Shown piece after piece: positions 1 to 8,310 of a DNA stretch of 27,750 nucleotides. The first letter of the stretch is position 1. Every line of letters starts with the position of its first letter. This DNA is from Phanerochaete sordida (taxonomy: Eukaryota; Basidiomycota; Agaricomycetes; Polyporales; Phanerochaetaceae). The position numbers were made by a program, and so were the translations under genes. Location of the stretch: positions 1 to 27,750 of the forward strand of contig BPQB01000163.1 in the NCBI GenBank assembly GCA_019973155.2, read 5' to 3'. The notes beneath the pieces are model-generated. The model made no database searches. It was not told where the DNA came from and saw only the letters and a program-made list of their open reading frames with translations.

Positions 1-116
1 CGGGTAATACCCGTACCCGCCTGTACCCTCCAAAAACCCGTACCCCTGACAAGGGTAAGGGTAAACCAGGGGTAAGGGTTGGGGTAGCCCTGAAAATACC
101 CGGGGGTATACCCCTG
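1..116. repeat. Palindromic GGGTA/TACCC tract, probable end of a hAT-like element
   Basis: The tract is packed with short inverted words (GGGTA, TACCC, GGGTAAACC, CCCGTACCC). Read on the minus strand it ends with CAGGGGTATACCCC, which fits the CAGNG-type terminus of hAT elements. Dense short palindromes near the ends are usual for hAT transposons. The next eight bases, TCCTTCAC (117-124), could be the target duplication, but the other end lies outside the window. It is not a telomere: the fungal TTAGGG unit is absent and the words occur in both orientations. Confidence 0.45.
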
Positions 117-455
117 TCCTTCACTAGTGGTGCTGCAGGTCTTGCTGGATCCATGCCCTGTGTAGACTGATCAGCCAGGTCGTAGCAGTGGCGAAGGGAT
201 GCATGTACGGACTGCGTTGTAGGAGGCAGCTACCTGTGCTGTTGTAGTACCCGCACCATTAGCATAGACAACGACTCTCCCTAACTCTAATGCTGCGGCA
301 TGTTGCGTGACTGCTGCGACAACGGCGGGGAACTTGGTCAAGATTGGGGGAGGTAGCCTTCATGGAGGTGGTCGACTATAAGGTGATCGTTCGCTGCTCA
401 GAGTCATGGCTCGAAAAAGGAAGTCCCCTAACACAAACTCCAAAATCTGAGGCAA
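117..455. other. No gene recognised
   Basis: Unique-looking sequence between the hAT-like end and the first open frame. I see no splice-bounded coding stretch, repeat or RNA gene in it. Confidence 0.5.
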
Positions 456-881
456 TTATGGCAAGCGGAATCCTGCAAGCGTTTGTAGACAACACCACAT
501 GACTTGCATTAGGGCTTGTCCTACAGAATTAATTAGCACCAAACTTGGCTTGTATACGGGAGGCTTCAGGATGCTCCTTACTTTTATTGCTTTTGCTTCT
601 GGCCCTTTGTCGGAGGGAAGTTTGTTGAGCTTCTCACATTTGGAGCACGTGCCATCATTGGATGCACTGAGATTTGGGAAAGCAGCACCGCAGGATTCGC
701 AGATTTTGACTGCGAGATCCTCCCAAGCCTTAGGAACGACATCTGACATCGCCGAGAGTCTGAGGGTGCTGAGCGCAAAGTCTGTCAAGAAACTTTTACG
801 GTGCAAGAGACAGTGCTTACCCAGGCCGTCCAAAAATGGAATGTCTTGAGGTTGGCTGCGTACTTCAGCGACAAGCCCCAT
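456..881 (-). CDS. Uncertain ORF with paired CxxC motifs (possible zinc ribbon)
   Basis: This 141-codon open frame contains CESCGAAFPN, then CSKCEKLNKL about 14 residues later: two CxxC pairs that could bind one zinc ion. A similar CxxC..CxxC segment occurs, from memory, near the N-terminus of some expanded Agaricomycete alpha-kinase-type proteins, but no kinase motif is visible here and frames further along the strand are not convincing. A plus-strand ORF (499-849) covers the same DNA, so the coding strand is not certain. It may be a gene relic or a chance frame; no function is assigned. Confidence 0.25.
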   Translation of the reverse strand: MGLVAEVRSQPQDIPFLDGLGKHCLLHRKSFLTDFALSTLRLSAMSDVVPKAWEDLAVKICESCGAAFPNLSASNDGTCSKCEKLNKLPSDKGPEAKAIKVRSILKPPVYKPSLVLINSVGQALMQVMWCCLQTLAGFRLP

Positions 882-1709
882 TCACCGAGCAGTCAGTCAG
901 TTGGTGTTCGTTGAAGTTGCGTACAAGACTTCCTCTGCACGTCGGCCATGGCCTAGTGCTGTGTGGTGCGGTCCACTGCCTGGGAAGACCAGGCGATCTC
1001 AATGCATGCAGAGTCAGCGGGCAAAATAAGCAGAGTCCAGGCGGCACACTCTTGGCAGCGTCGCCACGATGCTGTATCACCAAAAATCATAAATGGCAGA
1101 CGCGTACTCATCGTCACACTGCGAGGACAAGAAGTTGTGTGAGAGCAGGCCCAGCACTGGGACTTGTCCACAGTGCGTAGTCGCTGCATCTCAGGGCTGC
1201 AATAACGACAATTTTGGGTCTGCGAACATGGGCTCAGCGGAGGGTACGATGAAAAGCACGCAGAGAACGTACCGTCGAGATGGGCCTAGGAGTTGGCAGC
1301 AGCGCCGGAACCAACAGCAAGGCATGTGGGTACCGGGAGACACTGAGAATGTGCACACAAAGGCAGCACGATGCAGCACTCCAAGCTAGAACAACAAACA
1401 CTATCAACAGGTGCCCGGGAAGGAGACGAGAAGGATGACTCTAGGATGGTGGTGTTGGCTCAGATACCGCGTGCGGGGCCAGTTGCTCAGCGACGAGGAG
1501 GCGTGCACTAGGGCATCTTACGCCGTTAGGCAACGGGACGCTGCACTTTGGAGACGAGAATATTAGATAGAATATGAAACACAGACAAGGGACAGAGGAC
1601 GCGGAAGCTGATAAAGTGCAGGTGAGTGTAAGCTGATGTAGTTGAAACTACGGGACGTACCTCATGTATATGACCGAGCCTTGCGCGGTTGACTGACTGT
1701 CTGTTTCAG
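882..1709. other. No reliable gene
   Basis: Several short frames overlap on both strands: Cys-rich minus frames at 953-1189 and 1191-1379, and a plus frame at 1093-1389. None has a recognisable domain or a consistent exon structure. A GTGAGTGTAAG donor-like sequence lies at about 1623, but no partner exon is evident. Confidence 0.4.
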
Positions 1710-2134
1710 CATCTGCAAAGAGCTCTCGAGTTAATTAGTACTCTTTGTAGGCTATCTCAGTCCTATTCAATCTAGCTTGCTTCTATTTGCCTATTTGACC
1801 TAAATGTTTACTATTTGAAACCTAAATGGCCTGTTTGCCTACTCATTAACCTTTTTAATATCTAAACATTCTATTTGATCTGTTTGTATAGTACTTATGC
1901 TCTATACAACCACTTCTTGCCAACTATTTGCCCTATTTTCTGCTCAGGAGTACTAAATAGCACAGAGAGTGGACAAATAGTACAGAGATAGAATAAAAAG
2001 AGGGTGAATAGAAGTCAAATAGAAGTCAAATAGGAGCCAAATATCAAATTACCCTCTAACAAATAGTGCTATCCACCTATTTCACCTATTTAGTACTATT
2101 TAGTACTTTTACGCACCAGAGGTTTTTGCAGATG
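1710..2134 (+). repeat. 425-bp TIR element, copy A (MITE-like)
   Basis: AT-rich sequence full of CTATTTG/CAAATAG words, starting CATCTGCAAAGAGCTC and ending CCAGAGGTTTTTGCAGATG, so its ends are inverted repeats of about 18-20 bp. An inverted copy of exactly the same length lies at 3248-3672, and I judge the two clearly homologous with scattered differences. It has no coding capacity, which fits a non-autonomous DNA element. The flanks are AG on both sides, at most a 2-bp duplication, so the transposase superfamily is unclear. Each end reads TTTTTGCAG then ATG outward, a good splice-acceptor sequence. Confidence 0.75.
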
Positions 2135-3247
2135 AGCGGCGCGACCGACCCACCGAGCTGCTGATAACCTGTCGCGTTGAGTCTGTGTCAGCACACGCGA
2201 ATGCCTACATGACGTCTGTACAAAGTCAGACTGCATATGAGAGACTGTCACTAGTGATCCAACGGTCAGCGGCCACAAACAAGGGGCATGACTGCATGCA
2301 CACAAGAACGCCGAACACGTGGATTTACCGCGAACGCTCGCATACGAGCCTGGTAAAATATAAGCGGTGTAAATTACACAGTGTGAGCCATCTGGGCCAT
2401 GTGCGAGAGGCAGTGGTACCACGCCCAAGTCTATGGCCCTTGCATCCAACGACCTGATAACATGGTAAACATATGATCAGATGAATCAGACAATCTATAA
2501 AGCTAGTACTTGCCTGTATACACATCTCGAGAGATTCAAGGGACCGGTCGGCCGTTATGGACGACAGTTCGCGGTCTTGAGAGATTACAGGCAGTGTAAG
2601 GCTGCTAAATCAGCATCCATACCGAACTCAGATACTGCACAGTAGGATCTCTGTATTAGAGGGATCATCAGTATGTGTGGTGTAACATACACCATAGTAT
2701 GAACACACATTTGTGATAGACAGCGGCACCAGGGGCTGGTATGGATATGACGGTCCTGCACTATTTTTCGCGATTTATTGCGATTTTCCCTGGTTTAATC
2801 CAGCGCTCGAGCAACCCTCGACGCATCCGGAGTCATAGCCGCCCAGGGCACGCGCCTGGCTCTAACGCCAGTGCTCCTGATGGTGCATCACACCACAGCC
2901 GCCAGCGTCTCCGGCACGCGTCACTGTCGGTCCATCACGTGTCAGAACAGCCCCAGGGCTCTGCGCGTAGCCTCGTGATCTCTCTGGGCCGAAACCATCA
3001 TGCCTGATGACTCCCCGGACGCAGCCTCGCCGAAAGGGCCGGAATACTCAGCCACGCTGATGCATCTCCAACTTGTTTCGCCCTTCGATCTCAAGTGCTC
3101 TGAAACGCGCACGACCTTCACATCACATGATTGCCTGGTCCGTGCGCAGCCCTCAGCAGTATATATACCCCTTCTCCTGTAGCCTGTCCGTCATCTCGAC
3201 CTCTTGGTCAATACGGACAGGTGAGCCTCAGTTTGTAACTTAGAATA
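2135..3247. other. Spacer between the inverted 425-bp copies; no gene recognised
   Basis: The 1.1-kb spacer has a GC-rich right half (about 2740-3220) with short plus frames at 2741-3007 and 3000-3182, neither with a recognisable domain. That half ends in a promoter-like arrangement: TATATATA at 3160-3167, then a pyrimidine-rich stretch, then CTTGGTCAATACGGACAG followed by GTGAGC, which looks like an exon end and 5' splice site. This could be a gene promoter with a truncated first exon, or an LTR relic; I cannot tell which. Confidence 0.4.
3160..3167 (+). promoter_or_regulatory. TATA-like box of a possible truncated promoter
   Basis: TATATATA followed directly by CCCCTTCTCCTG and, about 50 bp later, a donor-like CAG|GTGAGC at 3218-3226. 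The order TATA, pyrimidine-rich start region, exon end is promoter-like. No coding sequence follows because copy B starts at 3248. Confidence 0.3.
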
Positions 3248-3709
3248 CATCTGCAAAAACCTCTGGTGCGTAAAAGTACTAAATAGTACTAAATAGGTGA
3301 AATAGGTGGATAGCACTATTTGTCAGAGGGTAATTTGATATTTGACTTCTATTTGACTTCTATTTGACTTCTATTTACCCTCTTTTTATTCTATCTCTGT
3401 ACTATTTGTCCACTCTTTGTGCTATTAAGTACTCCTGAGCAGAAAATAGGGCGAATAGTTTGCAAAAAGTGGTTGTATGGAGCATAAGTACTATACAAAC
3501 AGGTTAAATAGAATGTTTAGATATTAAAAAGGGTAATCAGTAGGCAAACAGGCCATTTAGGTCTCAAATAGTAAACATTTAGGTCAAATAGGCAAATAGA
3601 AGCAAGCTAGGTTGAATAGGACTGAGATAGCCTGCAAAGAGTACTAATTAACTCCAGAGCTTTTTGCAGATGTATACAATGCTAATATTAACTTGGTCAA
3701 TACGGACAG
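3203..3709 (+). repeat. 18-bp direct repeats flanking copy B
   Basis: CTTGGTCAATACGGACAG occurs at 3203-3220 and again at 3692-3709, in the same orientation, on either side of the 425-bp copy B but 27 and 19 bp away from its ends. The bases next to the repeats differ. A target duplication would normally touch the element, so this more likely records an earlier tandem duplication or a larger insertion. The left copy is followed by GTGAGC, the right copy ends in ACAG. Confidence 0.6.
3248..3672 (-). repeat. 425-bp TIR element, copy B (inverted relative to copy A)
   Basis: This copy starts CATCTGCAAAAACCTCTGG and ends CCAGAGCTTTTTGCAGATG, and is the reverse complement of 1710-2134 apart from scattered changes. 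It is flanked by TA on both sides (3246-3247 and 3673-3674), compatible with the 2-bp duplication of Tc1/mariner-type elements, although copy A is flanked by AG. It has no ORF. The two facing copies could form a 425-bp stem with a 1.1-kb loop. Confidence 0.75.
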
Positions 3710-3862
3710 CTGCATAAGTTGTGCGCCAGCAGCGTGACTCGCTCCGCCGCGCCTCGTCGTCGTCGTCCCCGTTTGTCGTCCCTCGTGCAGCGTTTATACC
3801 CTCGGTCCGCAACAGGGGCAGGACGACAGTGAGACTGCTGGGCATTGCCTGGCGTGTGGCGG

Positions 3863-4040
3863 TCAGGGCATGGGTGCGCTAGCGGGGAGGGGCACACCCA
3901 GCATGTTCCACACGACGCTCTGCACGGCGTGCACGCCCCACTGCTCTACATCGGCGGCGAGCATGGTCTGCGTGTCGCACCACGCGTCGTAGACGACGTC
4001 TGGAAATGTCATGCACTCAAACGCCGCGCTCAGCGGCTGT
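3863..4040 (-). CDS. Unidentified 3'-terminal coding fragment
   Basis: On the minus strand an open frame starts after an acceptor-like CAACAG at about 4041 and runs through the aromatic-rich segments FPDVVYDAWCD and EQWGVHAVQSVVWNMLG to a stop at 3863-3865. Composition and hydrophobic pattern look protein-like, but I do not recognise the family. It may be the last exon of a decayed gene. It lies downstream of the reductase fragment at 4687-5136 on the same strand and may or may not belong with it. Confidence 0.25.
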
Positions 4041-4686
4041 TGCTGCCGTCACCAACCGCGCAGATGCACAACGAAGTGAGTCAGCGCGTGGTGCAGAAGG
4101 AGAGGGGCGAGAAACACACGAAGCCGAGGTGAGGAGCTTTTTCATGTCGTAGAGCACCCTCATGGGTGCAGGTCCGCCTGGATCTTATCAACGAGTGGAC
4201 AGCAACCACGTTCGAGTGCGTGCAGACGGTTCAGGAGTTTAGATATTATCTCAGCATGCTTTGCACACGCAGCCGCTGATCGTTCACGTACCCGGTACAA
4301 TGTTGCAGTGTCAGCCGGTCGTTGCACGTTCACGCGGCCGTGATCGCCTCCTGAAGAAGCTGCGGCACCATCAGCAGGTCGCAGGGTGGGCCAGGGAGGA
4401 GGGATGTGCCTGGTGGCATATGGGGTACTCATGCCGCATACGTGCCAGGTTGAGGAGCGCATGCTGCCAGAGGCCACTGCGGGAACATCAGTGGGGCGCG
4501 GCCTGCGGTCTCACTTTGTGACACACGAGTTGTTCTGGTCTGGAAGTGTTGTTCGAAGAATCTGCGCAGGTGCTCGAACATGACAGACATGACGATCTCG
4601 TCGCCCGTGGCGAGGCCGAGCTCCCACCTGAGCGGAACACAGAACAACGGAGTGAATGATTACCGATAGAAGTGGGAAGGGTGGTG
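4041..4686. other. No gene assigned; possible decayed minus-strand exons
   Basis: Minus frames at 4160-4477 and 4429-4647 hold protein-like stretches (for example ELGLATGDEIVMS just after an acceptor-like CGCTCAG at about 4630), but I cannot place them in the reductase or any other family. They may be remnants of the same gene as the 4687-5136 fragment. Confidence 0.3.
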
Positions 4687-5136
4687 TCACGTCTCTGGCA
4701 AGGGCAACAAGCCTCTTGGGTCGTCGAACACATCAACGGGCAAGGCCTGTTCTGCAAACGCTCCCTTTAGTTGCTCGGGCGGCGTCTGCACAGATGGCCG
4801 GTCCAGCGTGTACATGCATGCGATACATGGTTTGTCGAGCAGGCACGTGAAGATATGCGAGCCGATGTTCCCCATCGAGCTCGTGAGCAGCACCTTGAAC
4901 GCAGGCTGGCTGGCTGAACGCATCGCCTTCGCTTCGGGCAGGTCCTCTGTGCACTTGTGCACAGTGAGTTCCGCGATGTCGGCGACGCCGACGCCGGAGG
5001 GTGTGGGTGAATGCTCGCCGAGTGTCGTATCTGCAGCGCAGTTCAGGAAGGACGTGAGCATGCAGATTGTTGGGTGCTCGAAGACAAGATTCGGGGAGAT
5101 GGTCTGCGCGACTTGTGTGAGGTGTGCTTCACCCAT
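4687..5136 (-). pseudogene. Fragment of an NRPS-like adenylate-forming reductase
   Basis: The 149-residue frame starts with NLVFEHPTI, which resembles the end of a peptidyl-carrier domain, then an I.ELTVHKCTEDLP linker, then VLLTSSMGNIGSHI, which matches the NAD(P)-binding VLLTGxTGxLGSxL signature at the start of the thioester-reductase (NAD_binding_4) domain, followed by LDRPS and LPVDVFDD. Intact fungal enzymes of this kind have adenylation, carrier and reductase domains over about 1000 residues and reduce an enzyme-bound acyl thioester to an aldehyde. Here the adenylation domain, the carrier GGDS serine and the reductase catalytic part are not found, so this is a relic. The central glycines of the nucleotide-binding loop survive. 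Confidence 0.55.
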
Positions 5137-5376
5137 GGAAGCGAGCGCGAAATGAAGATAGGCTTAAAGCTCTGCATCTGGGTTCCCTGTGACTCTTGCT
5201 GGGTGGGCTACCAGCTAATCGAGGCGGGACGGACACGGATTGTACGGATTCCCGCGGTTAGGGTGGCTGCCTACGGACTGTCAGCATCGACTCGGAGAAT
5301 ACGCGAGCAACGCAGGCAAACGCACCCCTCGTGCGTACGCTCGTTGGCGAACGCAAAGCTTACATAGGGTCCTAGA

Positions 5377-5560
5377 TAGTGTTGCCGGGTTCAGGTTCCG
5401 AACCGTGGTTCGAACCTCGAACCCTCGAACCGAACCCTCAGTTCAGTCCATGGTCCGGCTCAGTTCGGTCCTGGGGTGGGCGGGTTCGGTTCTCGGTTTT
5501 GCTGCAGGTAGGACCACGGTGAGCCGGCTCGAGCAGGTTCGAACCGTGGAACCGAAGTAG
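5377..5560. repeat. 5' terminal palindromic tract of hAT-A (GGTTCGAACC words)
   Basis: TAGTGTTGCCGGGTTCAGG at 5377 resembles a hAT terminus of CAGTGTTGCCGGG type. It is followed by about 170 bp of degenerate palindromes (GGTTCGAACC, CCGAACC, CGGTTCGG). The bases before it, GTCCTAGA (5369-5376), are the candidate left copy of an 8-bp target duplication. The tract lies 0.55 kb upstream of the hAT-A start codon on the right side, so it is most simply the 5' end of that element. Plus-strand ORFs here (5011-5367, 5240-5560) are chance frames through the repeats. Confidence 0.5.
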
Positions 5561-6110
5561 CCAAATAGGTCATTAGGGACGTCCAAATATAGTCAGAATG
5601 GAGTGCGTACCCGTTTCGAACGCATGTCTTGCCTCAGATTGGTCGAAGGTGCACCCGAATGCAGCGATGAAAGCAGGTGCAAAGCCTGTTTCTCAGCACC
5701 TGCCTAATTCGGACGGCATTAGCGCCAATGTTCGACGGCCGCGCGCTGCATCTACTGAGTCCATACTCACCTTCACCAACCACGCATGTTGGCTATATGC
5801 GCTCTAAGGTGCGTACGAACGTATTTCAATGGTACTGACCGATGGGTTTGGGTAATATAGGCCTCTGCGAGCCTGCATACTCATGGTTGTGCTGCCACCG
5901 GCTGTGCCGCTGCCAAGATGCTCTTCGCGTCGCCGCAGCGCCAGAAGCCTCTCGTCTGCGCTCCGAAGCATGGTGAGTGGCACGCTCTTCAATTCCCACT
6001 TGCTGAGAGGTATATGAAGGGTCTCGTGAGGAGAGGGTGCCCTCACCTTTGCGAAATCTCCTCCTCCCACCTCCCCACTTTTCTGCGCAACCACCCCATC
6101 CTGCGACACC
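5561..6110 (+). promoter_or_regulatory. Upstream region of hAT-A
   Basis: No gene is seen. A TATA-like TATATGAA at 6011-6018 lies about 100 bp before the hAT-A start codon and is followed by a pyrimidine-rich leader (CTCCTCCCACCTCCCC) directly before the ATG, a usual fungal arrangement. ORFs at 5804-6235 on the minus strand overlap the first hAT-A exon and have no recognisable content. Confidence 0.4.
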
Positions 6111-7794
6111 ATGTCCTCCCACAACAACGACCTCGGCTGTGCCGTCAACGTTGACGGCAACCTCAAGGACGCCGCCGACATCGAGTGGCAAGACTCCGCC
6201 AGCAAGGACGATAGAAAGGCGCTCACTGGCAGCACCTCCCTGAGTCGACCGTCTCAGGCTGCCGGTATGTACACTGTCCTCTCGTTAGCTCGTATCTAAT
6301 ATCGCCCATACGTCCAGACGCTGTCCCATCGTCTCCGAAAGGCCTGCCTGCCGCTATCGTCGCAGGATCTTGTCGAGTCGGAGGCCGTAACCGCCTCCAG
6401 ACCTGGAAGGCTGCCAGACGCAACCCACTCGGCAATTCGAACGCCATCCGCGACTTCTTGCAACCTCGCGCACCTCCGACGCAGGCGACCGCTGGCGAGG
6501 CGAGCACGTCGACAGGGCCAGGCGCCTGCGAGGTAGAAGTCACCATACGAGATGGCTCTGGAGACGAGGCCCTGAGGGTCCCCAAGGTGTGTCCTGTTTC
6601 ATCGTCAGTATATGGTGTATCTTACCGTTGCTTAGAAGCCGGCTCATACGAAGCGCACCCGGGTGGATTCAGATGACGAAGACAGCGGCGACAAAGCGCC
6701 ACTAGTGCCGAAGGTAAGTCTATCTACCATATTACAGCAGCATATCTACAACTAAAGCTTGTATCAGAAGCGTTCAAAGGCTACGTCGAAGCGGTCCAAG
6801 CCGAAGCGGTCCAAGTCTAAGGGCAAGGGAAAGGCTCCCGCTACCCAGGACGATGACGACGATGACCTTCCGGAGCTTGAAGGAAGTGACGACGAGGACA
6901 AGGACGATGAGGACGAGGGTGACCTAGACGACGACGACGACGAGCCTCTCGAGTTCAAGAGGCTGCGGGCTGCGATTGAGATTGAGCGCAGGGTGAGTAT
7001 TATCCTCGATTCTGTTATCTGCGCTGTGCTAACATATCCCAGCCTGCAAAGCGTCCCAAGACTGATGCTACTCGCGACATCCGAGGTATCTTCAAGCCTG
7101 CCGAGCGCACAGTCGACAATAAGACCTCCAAGGGGCACTGGTGCTCAGAGTGCCGGTATGTTCTCGTCCTTTCGACTGCCAGTGCTTTCTCTAACACATC
7201 GACAGGGATTGCGGCGACTTTGCCTGGTTTACTGGCGGTGTTTCGTCACTCCGAATGCATATTCGTCGGTACTGGAAGACCCACGGCAAGACATACCTCA
7301 GCAAATGCGACGATCTTGGTATTTCTCCTCACCCTCATGCCGTTCCGCCGTCCGATACGACAGCTCCCAACAACAGCGGTGCAGCGCAGCAAACCCTCGA
7401 CAGCTTCAGAGAGCCAGGACCGGCGAAATTTACCAATGACGGCCTCATCTCGCATCTCGTCGAGATCATTACAGATGCGGATCTGGTATGTCTTCTGCTT
7501 TGGTTTATGCACTCATATCTCTAATTCCACTCCAGCCCATTCGTATTGTCAACCGTGGCCCCTTTCGAGCGGTGCTGCCCTATCTGCAACCGTCACTGAA
7601 GGAGGCGAATATCCCACACCACATCAAGATGCGCGAAATTATCCTCGAGCATGCACACAGAGTCGCAGATCTGCTGCGAGAGAAGTACAAGGTGCGCATT
7701 ATTCTATCTGAGTCCGGGCCTCCACCTGACCCTGCACTTGTACAGGACATTCCCTGCAAGATCTCGCTGACGTTCGACGCATGGACGAGCAATG
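6111..7794 (+). pseudogene. hAT-A transposase, 5' half (interrupted by a gypsy LTR)
   Basis: Eight exons fit in phase: 6111-6264, 6318-6586, 6636-6713, 6768-6992, 7043-7155, 7206-7485, 7536-7691 and 7746-7794, with GT..AG introns of about 50 nt and no internal stop (about 441 codons). The protein has a Lys/Arg-rich nuclear-localisation stretch, an acidic run (DDDDDDLPELEGSDDED), then a BED-type zinc finger (HWCSECRDCGDF, later HIRRYWKTHGK and SKCDDLG), a PIRIVNRGPFRAVLPYL region and finally KISLTFDAWTSN, the hAT motif carrying the first catalytic Asp of the RNase H-like core. Just after WTSN the frame runs into the LTR at 7795, so most of the catalytic core, the insertion domain and the dimerisation domain are missing. 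The missing half is not found beyond the gypsy element. BED finger and core fold are family knowledge; the splicing is read from the sequence. Confidence 0.8.
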
Positions 7795-8012
7795 TGTCAG
7801 CGACTAACCACACTACACTATACACACAGCTAGGGACAACGCTTGCCTAAGGGCTAGCAAGGGTAAACCGGGGTAAACACACGCTGGAGCAGGTGGGCTC
7901 AACAGCAACGGCGGAGGAGAGCTGAACTCTCAGGGCAAAGGAGGAGTCTCAAGTAGTGGTCAGGAGGAAAGACCAGCTCAAGGCTGGGGATATATTGGGG
8001 AGCTCTGAGGCT

Positions 8013-8020
8013 CTTATATA
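8013..8020 (-). promoter_or_regulatory. LTR TATA box
   Basis: Minus-strand TATATAAG, about 275 bp into the LTR from its U3 end and about 160 bp downstream of the TGACTCA cluster: the expected place for the retrotransposon promoter. A weaker AT-rich word (ATATATT) lies at about 7990. Confidence 0.55.
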
Positions 8021-8182
8021 CCTTACAGTACAGCTTACATAAGCAAGTCATAAAAGGAAAGAAGTCCTGACAAACAAAGCCCAGAACGTCCTGCAACGTT
8101 CTGCAATATTCTACAGAGTTCTACCGAGTTCCACAGAGTTCCAAAGATGAGTCTGGGCCTTGTCTGAGCAGGGTCTGGGCCC

Positions 8183-8219
8183 TGACTCACTCTGACTCAC
8201 TTTGACTCATGCTGACTCA
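8183..8219. promoter_or_regulatory. Four TGACTCA (AP-1/Gcn4-type) sites at exact 10-bp spacing
   Basis: TGACTCA occurs at 8183-8189, 8193-8199, 8203-8209 and 8213-8219, each separated by three different bases. This heptamer is the core site of bZIP factors of the Gcn4/AP-1 type. Ten-base spacing would place the sites on about the same face of the helix. A near match (TGAGTCT) lies at about 8147. The position in LTR U3, upstream of the TATA box, fits an enhancer. Confidence 0.65.
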
Positions 8220-8295
8220 GGAATAAAAGAGAGGAAAACACTAGAATGTCTCGGAAAATGCAAGAATACCTGAGAAAATGGATGGATCCATGACA

Positions 8296-8310
8296 TTACC
8301 CCCTCCTCAA
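8296..8310 (-). other. Polypurine tract overlapping the pol stop codon
   Basis: Minus strand TTGAGGAGGGGGTAA directly before the LTR start TGTCA. The last pol codons (Leu-Arg-Arg-Gly-stop) overlap the plus-strand primer of reverse transcription, so coding and replication signals share the same bases. Confidence 0.75.

Larger units (their letters stand above)
7795..8295 (-). repeat. 3' LTR of the chromovirus (501 bp)
   Basis: On the plus strand the segment starts TGTCAGCGAC at 7795, directly after the hAT-A coding sequence, and ends CCATGACA at 8295, so it has the TGTCA...TGACA inverted ends of gypsy LTRs. It lies directly after the polypurine tract and pol stop codon. Read in element direction it contains a cluster of TGACTCA sites (8219-8183), then TATATAAG (8020-8013), giving U3, promoter, R, U5. 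Without a second LTR the boundaries rest on the end motifs and the hAT-A break point. Confidence 0.75.

Noticed and set aside
1..116. Telomeric or subtelomeric repeat
   Set aside because: The words are GGGTA variants in both orientations, not TTAGGG units in tandem.
1710..2134. Solo LTR of a retrotransposon (starts and ends TGCA inside the ends)
   Set aside because: The ends are inverted repeats of about 18-20 bp, flanks show no 4-6 bp duplication, and no TATA/polyadenylation layout was found.
5240..5560. Plus-strand ORF of 106 codons
   Set aside because: It is a read-through of GGTTCGAACC palindromes with no protein character.
7850..7880. GGGTAAACCGGGGTAAAC as a hAT end matching the tract at 1-116
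   Set aside because: It lies within the gypsy LTR defined by TGTCA..TGACA ends and the hAT-A break point; similarity to 1-116 is limited to one short word.
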